DNA from: Aureococcus anophagefferens | Taxonomy: Eukaryota > Sar > Pelagophyceae > Pelagomonadales > Pelagomonadaceae | Direction: 5' to 3' | DNA length: 64,000 nt | Assembly: GCF_000186865.1 (NCBI RefSeq) | Contig: NW_008705565.1 | Span: 714,440-778,439 of the forward strand | Shown: one piece after another, positions 9,403-23,737 of the stretch | Position numbering within the stretch: position 1 is the first letter of the stretch | Layout of the letters: the number at the start of each line of letters is the position of its first letter | Notes under the pieces: generated by a model | The model's database searches: none | What the model saw: the letters and a program-made list of their open reading frames with translations, nothing else | What the model was told of the DNA's origin: nothing | Program-made: the position numbers and the translations under genes

Positions 9403-12282
9403 TCACTGGGCGCCGAGCTCCGGGCTCGCACCGGCGAGGCCCGTGATCGCGCCCTGCTCCGCGTCGTCCGTGAGGCGCATGATGCGGTCGAGGGGCTCCG
9501 CGAGGTAGTCGAACTGGGAGCTCAGCGCCATGATGACGTTGCGGACCTGCTTGAGGCCGTCGTTGGAGTTGACGAGCTCCATCTCGACGTCGGCGGCGTG
9601 CTCCTCCGTGAGGGGCTCGATGAGGCCCCGCTCGAGGTCGAGGTAGCGGCTCGCGGTGTGCTCGCGCGCCGTCTGGAGCTCCGCGCGGCGCTGCTTCTCG
9701 TAGAGCAGGCCGTTGATGGACGCCTGGAGCCGCTGGGCCTCGCCCTCGAGGTCGCCGTAGCGGCTCGTCGCCGCCGTCAGGTTCTGCGTCGACTCCTGGA
9801 GCTCCTTCTGGCGGTTCATGATCGCGTTCGAGAGCTGGCTCGCGTCGCGCGCGGTGACCTGGATCGTGCGCCGCAGGTTTCCCACCTGCTTCTTCAGCGA
9901 CGCCTTGGTGTGCTCCACCTGCGTCGGCCGCTGCTTGCCCTTGAAGCGCAGCGTGATGGCCTCGCGCTTGCCGATGCCGCGCTCCATCTCGACGATCATG
10001 CGCTCCTGCTCGCGCTGGAGCCCGTCGAGGCGCAGGCGCATGCGGTGGATCTCGATCTCCATGGCCTTGATCTCCGACATGCCCACCTCCGGGTCCAGCG
10101 CCGCCTGGGTCTCGCGCTCGAGCTGGATCTTCTTCTCCCAGAGCATGACCTGCCGCTCCGTGTCGACGACCTCTTCCAGTAAAGCGGCCTTGGCCTGCTT
10201 CGTGTCGAAGACGCGCTTCTCCATGGCCAGCGACTCGTCCTCGAGCTCCTTGAGCTCGCTCTGGAACTCCATCTCGGTGACCGCGGTCTCGTTCGCGAGC
10301 GCCTCCTGCTGCGTCGCGTGGCGGCCCAGGAGGTCGTTCAATCTCGCGACGTCCGCGCGCATGGCCTTGATGTTGTTCTGGAGGGCCGTGACCTCGACGG
10401 TGCGCTTCGACGCGTCCTTGAGCAGCTGGAGCCGCCGCTCGTTCAAGATGCGCGCGCGCGCGCGGAGCTCCGCGTTCTTTTCCAAGGTGACCTCGGTCTG
10501 CTGCGCGGCGCTCACGAGGAGCGTCTGGTCCGCGAGCCAGGCGCCCTGGAGCTGCGTCGCCTCGACGGCGATGGACTCCTTCTCCTTGTTCAGGTTCCGG
10601 ATCGTCGCCTCCAGGGGGCCGACGTGCTCGCCGTCGTCCGCGTGCTCCATCATCTTCTCGTACTTGCGGTTGAGGCGGTCGACGCGGTACATCTTCTTCT
10701 CGATGTCGTCGTTGCGCTGGCGGATCTCCTGCTGGTACTTGGCGATGAGCTCGTCCTGGGTCTTGAGCTTGCCGACCATGCCCTCCAACGTTTCCCGGAG
10801 CTGCGAGTTGTGCGCGTCCGTGTTCAACGTGTCCACGCGGATGCGGCTGAGCTCGTTCTCGAGGTGGGCCTGCGTGATCTCCTTCTCGTGCGTGCGCTCC
10901 TTGACGGCCAACGCCTGCTTCTGCAGGTTGCGCACGGCCTTGGTCACCGTCATGCTCGCGGACCGCGCGGCGAGAATGCGCTGCTCGATCTTCATGCGCT
11001 CGACGGTGACGATCTGGATGTTCTGGGCGAGCTGCTCGAGGGAGTCGCCGGAGCCCTTGGCCTCGCCGGCGACCTTGGCCTCCTCCTCCTCCGTGTGGAC
11101 CATGGAGCGCTGGAGGAGGGCGAACTGCGCGGACACGGCCTCGCAGTCCGCGACGACCTGGCCGATGGCCTCGTCGAGGCCCTGCTCCTCGCGCGCGAGG
11201 CGGTCGCGCACGACGACGAGGGACTCGTTGTCGGCCTTGACGCCTAAAGCCTCGCGCTTCGTGCCGTCGATCTCCGTCTGGAGGTCCCGGAGCTCCATGC
11301 GCGCGGCCTGCAACGTCTGCGTCGCGGCGGAGAGCGCCTCGTCGCGGCGCGTGAGCTGCACGAGGGACGCCTTCCACTGCTGGATGAGCTGCTTCTTCTC
11401 GAAGGCGATGAGCTCCATCTCCTGGCCCGTCTCCGCGAGCATGCCCCGCGCCTCGTCGGACTCGGCCTTTTGCTTCGCGAGCTGCGTCTCGTGCACGGCG
11501 ATCTGCTCGCCGAGCTGGCGCACGCGCTCGTCCAACGAGTTGATGTAGAGGTCCTGGCCCTTCTTCGCGTGCTCCAGGGACTGGACGTTCTCCTCGGCCT
11601 TGTAGGTCGCGCGCTTGGTGACGGCGATCTCCTTGCGCATCTCCTCGTTGTACTTCTCGACCTGGCGGAGCGTGTCGTTGACCGCGTCGAGCTCGGCCTG
11701 GTTCTTCGCGACGTGCTTCTTCCGGTCCTGCAACGCCTTGTTGAGGGAGCCGTGGCGGCTCCGCGCCTCCTGGGCGCCGACCTCCTCGGCGGACCGCTTC
11801 TCCGCGAGCTCGCCCGCCGTACTGTGGAGCGCTTCGAGCGCGAGCTGGAGCCGCGCGAGCTGCTGCTGCGTGCCGTAGAGCTCGACGCCCGTGTCCTCGC
11901 GCGTCCGCGAGCTCAGGGACACCTCGTGGGCCTTCTCGCGCGCCTCGAGCGCCGTCCGCTCGTACTCCCGCTGCAGCGTCTCGAGCAGCGCGCGCTGCAC
12001 GCGGTCCATCATGGGGTGGTTCGCGAAGTCGCGCACGAGCTCCGCGTTCTCCTCGTCGCCGGCCTCGTCCTCGCCGCCGTCCGGGGGCGGACCGCCGCCG
12101 CCGCCGTCGCCGCCGCCGCCGTCGTAGGCGTCGTACATCTCCGGCGCCGGCGCCGGCATGGGCGCGCCGCCGCCGCCGCCGTCGAAGTAGCCGTCGCCGC
12201 CGTCGCCCGGGGGCTTGCTCACGGACCCGGCGCCGCCGTCGCTGCCGTCGGGCGCCGCCGCCGGCGGGTCCGCGTCGGCCAT
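9403..12282 (-). CDS. CCDC40: CCDC40-like axonemal coiled-coil (96-nm ruler) protein
   Basis: 959 residues. The first about 80 are Gly/Pro/Asp-rich and disordered. A conserved-looking entry segment follows, including NHPMMDRVQRALL and, after a spacer, EDTGVELYGTQQQLARLQ. The rest is almost unbroken coiled coil. The HPMM and GVELYG blocks followed by a long rod are what I associate with CCDC40 (Chlamydomonas FAP172), which with CCDC39 forms the ruler setting radial-spoke and inner-arm spacing in motile cilia. Length also fits. The C-terminus is less certain. CCDC39 is not in this window. Confidence 0.8.
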   Translation of the reverse strand: MADADPPAAAPDGSDGGAGSVSKPPGDGGDGYFDGGGGGAPMPAPAPEMYDAYDGGGGDGGGGGPPPDGGEDEAGDEENAELVRDFANHPMMDRVQRALLETLQREYERTALEAREKAHEVSLSSRTREDTGVELYGTQQQLARLQLALEALHSTAGELAEKRSAEEVGAQEARSRHGSLNKALQDRKKHVAKNQAELDAVNDTLRQVEKYNEEMRKEIAVTKRATYKAEENVQSLEHAKKGQDLYINSLDERVRQLGEQIAVHETQLAKQKAESDEARGMLAETGQEMELIAFEKKQLIQQWKASLVQLTRRDEALSAATQTLQAARMELRDLQTEIDGTKREALGVKADNESLVVVRDRLAREEQGLDEAIGQVVADCEAVSAQFALLQRSMVHTEEEEAKVAGEAKGSGDSLEQLAQNIQIVTVERMKIEQRILAARSASMTVTKAVRNLQKQALAVKERTHEKEITQAHLENELSRIRVDTLNTDAHNSQLRETLEGMVGKLKTQDELIAKYQQEIRQRNDDIEKKMYRVDRLNRKYEKMMEHADDGEHVGPLEATIRNLNKEKESIAVEATQLQGAWLADQTLLVSAAQQTEVTLEKNAELRARARILNERRLQLLKDASKRTVEVTALQNNIKAMRADVARLNDLLGRHATQQEALANETAVTEMEFQSELKELEDESLAMEKRVFDTKQAKAALLEEVVDTERQVMLWEKKIQLERETQAALDPEVGMSEIKAMEIEIHRMRLRLDGLQREQERMIVEMERGIGKREAITLRFKGKQRPTQVEHTKASLKKQVGNLRRTIQVTARDASQLSNAIMNRQKELQESTQNLTAATSRYGDLEGEAQRLQASINGLLYEKQRRAELQTAREHTASRYLDLERGLIEPLTEEHAADVEMELVNSNDGLKQVRNVIMALSSQFDYLAEPLDRIMRLTDDAEQGAITGLAGASPELGAQ

Positions 12283-12409
12283 GGCACCCGGGCAACGCGA
12301 GGCTGGGGCCGTATAGCGGCGCTTGCCCGCTCGTTTCGAGCGCCCGGTATCTTCGAAGCCGATACTTACCTCGGCTTGCTGGACGATGGTGGTTTGCTAG
12401 CGCGTCCCC

Positions 12410-13459
12410 ATGGCCAACTTCCACGACAACGTCGGCCGGCCGCTGGCGCCGCACGCGCCGGCCTACGCGCGCGAGTACACGCAGACGCTCTTCGTCGGCG
12501 TCGCGAAGAAGGTCAAGGTGCCCTGGCGGCTGCCCGGCACGGTCTGGCTCTGGAGCTGCCGGCCGGACCACGTCGAGGTCGGCGTCCCGCGCTTGGACCT
12601 CGACCCGGCGCCCTACGGCGAGGACTGGTGCGGCGGGAAGATCCCGCTCGTCTTCCCGCCCTGGGACGCGCCGGGGTTCAAGACCGTCGACGTCGTCGTG
12701 TCGGCCGCGCCGCCGGAGTTCACGAACGCGCGCCAGTACGTGCTCCGCTTCCACCTGACCTACATCGACCCGACGTCGCACGCGGACCAGCCGGAGGAGA
12801 TGGCCGCCGCCGACGCCGCCGAGCGGCGCACCACGAAGGCGCGGCTCGACGAGCTCGAGCGGCTCGCGACGGCCGAGCGGCTCGTGCGCCTCAACCGCGA
12901 GTGCTCCGAGCTCCACGCCCAGCGCCTCGCGTCGCCCGCCGCCTCCTTCTTCCAGGGCTCCGTCGCCCAGTCGTCGGAGATCGCCCAGCTGCGCGAGGAG
13001 CTCGACGGCCTCAACGCGTCGCTCCGGTCCGCGTTCCTGCCGGCGGCGCGCGAGGCGCCGCACCGCGAGGCGCACCGCGAGGCGCCGCCGCCCCAGTCGT
13101 CCTACGCCTCGTACCGCGAGGCGCCGCCGCCGCAGCAGGCGCCGCCCCAGTCGTCCTACGCCTCGGTGCAGACCCAGTCCGTCGCGTCGCGGGGCCGCCG
13201 GCGGAAGCCCAAGGCGACGCCGATGAAGGACGGCTGGTACGCGGCCTACGACTACGGCGTCGCGCGGCCCTACTACTTCCGGCCGGGCAGCGACGTCGTC
13301 CAGTGGCAGCCGCCGCCGGGCCAGCCCGCGTGCCTCGTGTCCCACGGCAAGAGCCCCTACCGGGAGCAGGTCGCCGCGACCTACTCCCACCAGTCCCGGG
13401 GGGCCCGGGACCGCGTCGCCATGCTCGAGTCGCCGGCGCCCTCGGAGATCGGCGATTAA
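12410..13459 (+). CDS. Unknown protein with a C-terminal WW-like domain
   Basis: 349 residues. The N-terminal about 130 look globular and beta-rich and could be a divergent MSP/C2-like sandwich; I do not recognise them. A short coiled coil (about 135-170) follows, then Pro/Glu/Arg-rich repeats (REAPPPQSSYAS type). The C-terminal GWYAAYDYGVARPYYF followed by a second Trp and Pro fits a WW domain, which binds Pro-rich ligands. The start is 127 bp from the divergent CCDC40 start, and the stop is 10 bp from the next convergent gene. Confidence 0.65.
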   Translation: MANFHDNVGRPLAPHAPAYAREYTQTLFVGVAKKVKVPWRLPGTVWLWSCRPDHVEVGVPRLDLDPAPYGEDWCGGKIPLVFPPWDAPGFKTVDVVVSAAPPEFTNARQYVLRFHLTYIDPTSHADQPEEMAAADAAERRTTKARLDELERLATAERLVRLNRECSELHAQRLASPAASFFQGSVAQSSEIAQLREELDGLNASLRSAFLPAAREAPHREAHREAPPPQSSYASYREAPPPQQAPPQSSYASVQTQSVASRGRRRKPKATPMKDGWYAAYDYGVARPYYFRPGSDVVQWQPPPGQPACLVSHGKSPYREQVAATYSHQSRGARDRVAMLESPAPSEIGD

Positions 13460-13469
13460 CTTCTCGACA

Positions 13470-15992
13470 TTAGCGGTGGACGACGTCGACGCCCGTGCCC
13501 GCGAACACGGTCCGCCGCAGCTCCGGGTGCGCGACGGACGTGTCCGGCGCGCGGGACCGCCGCTGGTCCTCCCGCGCCGCGCGCGCGGTGAGTTGGACGT
13601 CGAGCGCGTGCTGGAATTCGCCCTCGAGGCGCCTGAGCTCGTCGTCCGCGTTTCGCTTTTGTTCCGCCGCGGCCCGCATCTCCGCCTCGGCCTTTCGGAG
13701 CGCGTCCGCCCGCGCGACGTCGATGTCCGGCGCGGCCGGCAGCTGCAGCCGCCCCACCGGTGGCCGCGGCGCCACGACCGGCTGCGGTGCCGCGACGGGC
13801 TGCGCCGCCGCGACCGGCGGCGGCGCCGCGACCGCCGGCCGCGGCGGGCGCGCCGAGACCGCCGCGACCGGCGGCGGCGCCGAGACCGCCGGCCGCGGCG
13901 GGCGCGCCGAGACCGCCGCGACCGGCGGCGGCGCCGCGACCGCCGGCCGCGGCGGGGGCGCCGGCCTTTTGGCTTCCGCGGGCGGCGCGGCCAGGCGCTC
14001 CGTGTCGCCTCGGGCCAGGGCGACGACGGACGACGCCTTGGGATCGTCGTCGTCGTCGGACGCGTCCGCGCGCTTCCGCTCGAGCGCCAGGCGCCTGGCG
14101 TCCGAGCCGGGCTTCGCGTCGTCGTCCTCGACGCCGCCGGGCTTCGCGTCGTCCCCGTCGCTGTCGTCCTCGACGCCGCCGGGCTTCGCGTCGTCGTCCT
14201 CGACGCCGCCGGGCTTCGCGTCGTCGTCGTCGACGCCGCCGGACTTCGCGTCGCGCGGGGTCGGCGCGACGATCTTGAGCGTCGGCAGCGGCGGCGCGTC
14301 CGCGGACACGCGCACGCCGACGGCCCGGGGCAGCGGCGGCGCGCCCGGCGCGACGGGCACGCCGACGACGCGGAGCGTCGGCGGCGCCGGCGCGGGGATG
14401 GGCGCGGCGCGCGCGGCGGCGGCGGCGGCCGAGGCCGCGACCGCGCCGCGCGCCGCCTGGGCTCTCGTCTCGGCCTCGACCGCGGCGACCGACGCCGCGA
14501 CCGCGCGGCTCTCGGCGCAGGCCCGCTCCTCGTCCTCGAGGTCCAGGAGGTCCGCGATGGCCACGGCGCACGCCGCGGCGGCGGAGCAGCCCCGCAGGGA
14601 CGTCGCGTCGAGGTCGAGCCGCGCCTTCGCTCGCCGCGCGGCGCGGATTTCGAAGTAGGCCAGGCCGAGCGGCCCGTCGCCGACGGCGTCCGCCAGCGGC
14701 GCGAGCCGCCCGAGGCTCAGGAGGCGCGCGTCCGACACCTTGGACGTGAGCGCGCCCAGCGCCCGGGCGAGCGCCCCGCCCGCCGCGGCGGCCTCCAAGT
14801 TCGCGCGCTTCCGGCGGAAGGCGTCCGCGGTCTCGACGTCGGCCCCGACGTCCGCCGGCGCTTCGTCCGCGCGCCGCGCCGCGAGGCGCGCCCAGGCGGC
14901 CTCGAAGGCCTCGCTCGGCCTCCGGCCCGCGGCGAGGCCCGCCGCCTGCGGGCCCACGAGCTCGACGACGTGCAGGGCCCAGGGGAGGAGCTGCATCTGC
15001 GCCGCGTCCAGGTGGGCGCCCGCCGCGCTCGCCTCGGCGATGCTCGCGGCCTCCGCGTAGGCCGTGAGCACGGCGTCCGCGCCGCTCCAGGGCGGCGCCG
15101 GCGGCGCCGCGACGGGCGGCGTCGACGGCGGCGCGGGCGGCGCGTAGCCCGAGGCCGCGGGAGTCGACGTCGGCCGCGGCCGCTCGCGCGGGACCGGCAG
15201 CGCGACGAGGAACCGGTGGCCGGGCCCGCAGCCGGGGGGCACGTCCGTGTGGAAGCGGCGGCCGAGGGCCGTCACGGCGATCTGCCCGCCGCGCCAGCCG
15301 TCCGGGACCGTGACGGTGCACATGCCGCCGGACGCGTCGATGGACGGCGGCAGCGTGACCGTCGCGACGCCGCCGCGGGACCCGTGCACCGTCGCGACGT
15401 CGTAGCACGGCGAGGCCACGGCCACGGGCGACGACGGCGGCGACATGGAGAGCCGCAGCGCGCGGTCGAGGTCCGACTCGCGCGGCGGCGACGCGACGGC
15501 GACCGGCGACGACGGCGGCGACATGGAGAGCCGCAGCGCGCGGTCGAGGTCCGACTCCCGCGGCGGCGCCGCGACGGCGACCGGCGGCGCCGCGAGCGGC
15601 GCCGCGATCCGGGCGACGAGCGCGGGGTCGCCGAGCGCGTCGCCGCCCCGCGCCTCGAAGACGACGCCGTCGACGACGAGGAGGAAGCGGTCGACGGGCT
15701 CGGCCTTGGGCGGCAGGCCGAGGACCTCCTTGACGCCGAAGGCGTGGCCGAGCGCGGCCCACGCGAGCGTGTTCTCTTCGGCGGTCCGCTCGCTCACGAG
15801 AGCCACGCCGCTCCGGCCGTCGAAGGAGACGTCGCGCTTGCCCGACTTCATGGACGCCGTGAGCACGACGACGTGGGGCGGGGGTTGTTGTGGAAGGGAG
15901 AAAATCCAGGTCATCTGGACCTTGGAGTTCTTGTCCATCTTGCCGACCTTCTTGACCTCCAGCGACACGCGGCCGACGACGACGTCCGCCAT
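13470..15992 (-). CDS. Unknown repeat-rich protein with two ubiquitin-interacting-motif-like helices
   Basis: 840 residues. An unrecognised N-terminal domain (1-130) is followed by two near-identical segments containing ESDLDRALRLSMS at about 146-158 and 172-184. These fit the ubiquitin-interacting motif (acidic, then x-A-x-x-x-S). Next is a VPDGW...VPPGCGPG beta-type repeat (about 215-265), a pattern often seen in algal proteins. A helical region follows, then tandem acidic repeats of the DDDAKPGGVE type, Pro/Ala-rich repeats and a C-terminal coiled coil. A ubiquitin-binding adaptor is plausible. Long antisense frames here come from the GC-rich repeats and are not called. Confidence 0.65.
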   Translation of the reverse strand: MADVVVGRVSLEVKKVGKMDKNSKVQMTWIFSLPQQPPPHVVVLTASMKSGKRDVSFDGRSGVALVSERTAEENTLAWAALGHAFGVKEVLGLPPKAEPVDRFLLVVDGVVFEARGGDALGDPALVARIAAPLAAPPVAVAAPPRESDLDRALRLSMSPPSSPVAVASPPRESDLDRALRLSMSPPSSPVAVASPCYDVATVHGSRGGVATVTLPPSIDASGGMCTVTVPDGWRGGQIAVTALGRRFHTDVPPGCGPGHRFLVALPVPRERPRPTSTPAASGYAPPAPPSTPPVAAPPAPPWSGADAVLTAYAEAASIAEASAAGAHLDAAQMQLLPWALHVVELVGPQAAGLAAGRRPSEAFEAAWARLAARRADEAPADVGADVETADAFRRKRANLEAAAAGGALARALGALTSKVSDARLLSLGRLAPLADAVGDGPLGLAYFEIRAARRAKARLDLDATSLRGCSAAAACAVAIADLLDLEDEERACAESRAVAASVAAVEAETRAQAARGAVAASAAAAAARAAPIPAPAPPTLRVVGVPVAPGAPPLPRAVGVRVSADAPPLPTLKIVAPTPRDAKSGGVDDDDAKPGGVEDDDAKPGGVEDDSDGDDAKPGGVEDDDAKPGSDARRLALERKRADASDDDDDPKASSVVALARGDTERLAAPPAEAKRPAPPPRPAVAAPPPVAAVSARPPRPAVSAPPPVAAVSARPPRPAVAAPPPVAAAQPVAAPQPVVAPRPPVGRLQLPAAPDIDVARADALRKAEAEMRAAAEQKRNADDELRRLEGEFQHALDVQLTARAAREDQRRSRAPDTSVAHPELRRTVFAGTGVDVVHR

Positions 15993-16186
15993 GTTAGGCC
16001 CTTGTTGCCCTCAGAGCTCGCGACGACGTTCCTGGGCTGCCCCAGGCATCGCGCCGGGAAGCCACATTGAAATGCACGGCACCATTGCGGCACCATTCGC
16101 CCGAAGCAGCAGATGAAGCGAGCTTCGATCGGCGCCGGCGCACCAAGCTTCGCAGCAGCTCTGGTGCCGCGTCGTCGCGCGGAGAA

Positions 16187-17269
16187 ATGGCCGCCGCGCC
16201 GGCGGATGTCGAGAACCCCCTGCTCGCCGCCGACGCGCCGGCGGACGTCGAGGTCGAGCTCGCGGAGACGGGCGGCGGGAGCGGCGGCGGGAGCGCCCCG
16301 GCCTTCGAGGTGCCCGAGCCGCTGGAGCGGGAGGAGCCGAGCGCCGGGGCGCGGCGGGGGCGGCGGCTCCTGCGGCTGCTCAACGTGTCGGACCCGTCGG
16401 TTTTATTCTACGGCGCGTGCCTCGTGAACCTGCCGCAGGTCGTCGTACTCGCGTGCGTCTTCTTCTTCGAGTGGGACGCGGATCTCGACGTCTGCGACGC
16501 GACGGCGCGCGCGCAGTGGCGCGTCTGGGGCTTCTTCCACGGCCTGCGGCTCGCGGCGACGACCGTCGTCGCCGGCCTGCGGTGGCGCTTCGCGCCTCGG
16601 CCGCCGCCGGACGCGGACCGCGCGTCGCGGCGCCGCTACCTGGTCATGGTCACGAACGCGCGGAATTCGCTCGACGCGCTCGCGCTCATCTGGTTCGTCG
16701 TCGGCAACATGTGGCTCCTCGGCGGCGCCGACGACAGCTGCGCCGAGGCGGGCAAGAGCCCCATCTACGTCACGGACGTCGTCATGCTCGTCGTCCAGTA
16801 CGGCCAGATCTGCCTGCCATGCATCTTCGCCATCGCCATGGTGCCCGTCTTCTGCTTCTGCCTGCCCTGCGTCATCCGCCTGCTCGCGTCGCTCCACGAC
16901 CCGGTGGCGGGCCGCGGCGCGACGAAGCGCGATCTCGCGCGGCTCCCGACGGTCCCCTACAGCGAAAACATGGAGCTGCTCAAGGGCGAGGACCCCTGCT
17001 GCTCCGTGTGCATCTCCGACTACGAGAAGGGCGACAAGCTCCGCGTGCTGCCCTGCAAGCACCTCTTCCACGTCGACTGCGTCGACCAGTGGCTCTCAGT
17101 CAACGCGACCTGCCCGCTCTGCCGCAAGTCGATCTTCGTCGACGACCCGGAGGAGCCGGACGAGGAGGCGCCGCCCGAGGCCGCGGACGTCGACGACGAC
17201 GACGACGCGGCCGCGCCCGCCGGCGACGACGGCGTCGACGCGGCCCGCGTCGTCGCGTCCATCACGTGA
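16187..17269 (+). CDS. Membrane-anchored RING-H2 E3 ubiquitin ligase
   Basis: 360 residues from the ATG at 16187, the first giving a compact cytosolic head. An in-frame ATG at 16067 would add 40 basic residues. Four hydrophobic segments lie between about 70 and 240. A C-terminal RING-H2 starts at Cys272 with CSVC and ends with CPLC, in C3H2C3 order, as in membrane ATL/RNF-type ligases that recruit E2 enzymes. A long Asp/Glu-rich tail follows. Topology and substrate cannot be read. The start is about 194 bp from the divergent repeat gene. Confidence 0.85.
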   Translation: MAAAPADVENPLLAADAPADVEVELAETGGGSGGGSAPAFEVPEPLEREEPSAGARRGRRLLRLLNVSDPSVLFYGACLVNLPQVVVLACVFFFEWDADLDVCDATARAQWRVWGFFHGLRLAATTVVAGLRWRFAPRPPPDADRASRRRYLVMVTNARNSLDALALIWFVVGNMWLLGGADDSCAEAGKSPIYVTDVVMLVVQYGQICLPCIFAIAMVPVFCFCLPCVIRLLASLHDPVAGRGATKRDLARLPTVPYSENMELLKGEDPCCSVCISDYEKGDKLRVLPCKHLFHVDCVDQWLSVNATCPLCRKSIFVDDPEEPDEEAPPEAADVDDDDDAAAPAGDDGVDAARVVASIT

Positions 17270-17392
17270 CGCGCGCATCCTCGCCTCGATCCCTTTAACC
17301 TGCTCGATTTACGCCTCGAAAACGTCAACTAATTTACTTGCAGGGCAAGCAGAGTCGGCGCGCGCGCGCGGCTGCACATCGCATACAACACG

Positions 17393-18064
17393 ATGGCGTC
17401 CGACGACTCGTCGTCGTCGTCGTCGAGCGACGACGAGAAGAAGCGGAAGCGAGAGAAGAAGGAGAGCAAGAAGCGCAAGAAGAAGGAGAAGAAGGAGAAG
17501 AAGAAATCTAAAAAGCACAAGCGCAGCCGGTCCGAGGACGCGCCGGCGCCGGCGCGCGGGCCGGCCGTCGCCGTCGCCGCGGAGGACCGCATCGACGACG
17601 ACGACTTCTTCGTCAAGTCCGAGGAGTTTCGCGTCTGGCTGCACGAGAGCAAGCGCGTCTACCTCGACGACCTGGCGACCGACGACGCGCGCGACCGCTT
17701 CCGGGCCTTCGTCGGCGCCTGGAACGACGGCCGCCTCGATCGCATGTACTACGACGGCATCCCGTCCAACGTGCGCGACCGCTGCAAGCGCACGCGCCAC
17801 GCGTGGAACTTCAAGCTCTCGGACGAAGAGCGGTGGAATCTCGCGTCGACGAAGGACTCCATCGACGGGCAGACGCGGCGGGCGAACCCGGCCGCCATCC
17901 GGCAACTCCCGACGGCCGCGCCGACGCCCGGCGCCGGCGCCGCCGCGCCGCGGCAGCGGCTCATGCTCTCGCAGCGCGACGCCGCGGAGACGGACCGGCT
18001 CGCGGAGCAGATCCGCGCGCAGACGGGGGGCTCGCGGCTCCAGATCGCGCCCCGTAAGGACTAG
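17393..18064 (+). CDS. SCI1-like nuclear protein (style cell-cycle inhibitor family)
   Basis: 223 residues. The N-terminus has a Ser/Asp run and then a very long Lys/Arg/Glu stretch (about 15-50) that should act as a nuclear localisation signal. The core (about 70-150) contains KSEEFRVWLHESK, then a WN-x-G-x-L and MYYDGI block. This is the pattern of plant SCI1 and related conserved eukaryotic proteins linked to cell-cycle or splicing regulation. The role here is inferred from that resemblance. The ATG is the first in frame, shortly after the RING-H2 gene. Confidence 0.65.
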   Translation: MASDDSSSSSSSDDEKKRKREKKESKKRKKKEKKEKKKSKKHKRSRSEDAPAPARGPAVAVAAEDRIDDDDFFVKSEEFRVWLHESKRVYLDDLATDDARDRFRAFVGAWNDGRLDRMYYDGIPSNVRDRCKRTRHAWNFKLSDEERWNLASTKDSIDGQTRRANPAAIRQLPTAAPTPGAGAAAPRQRLMLSQRDAAETDRLAEQIRAQTGGSRLQIAPRKD

Positions 18065-18209
18065 GCCGATCGGACGAGGCATGGGGCGGGCGCGCGTGCG
18101 CGTCGCCCGCTCTCGAGCGCGGGGTGAAGCGCCCTGGCTTACGCGCGCCGGCGCGCCTGTTTTGTCGCGCTGCCGCTCATCACACAACCTTGACTCGCTT
18201 CGCCTGGCT

Positions 18210-23698
<5,489 letters not shown>

Positions 23699-23737
23699 CC
23701 GCGTGTGGCGGGGGTCTTAGAAGGGGGTGTGGTCGGA

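Noticed and set aside
8459..13390. Very long minus-strand open frame of about 1640 codons
   Set aside because: It lies in another frame over the CCDC40 and neighbouring genes. Its translation is Arg/Ala/Gly/His-rich text without domains. Absence of stops is a side effect of extreme GC content.
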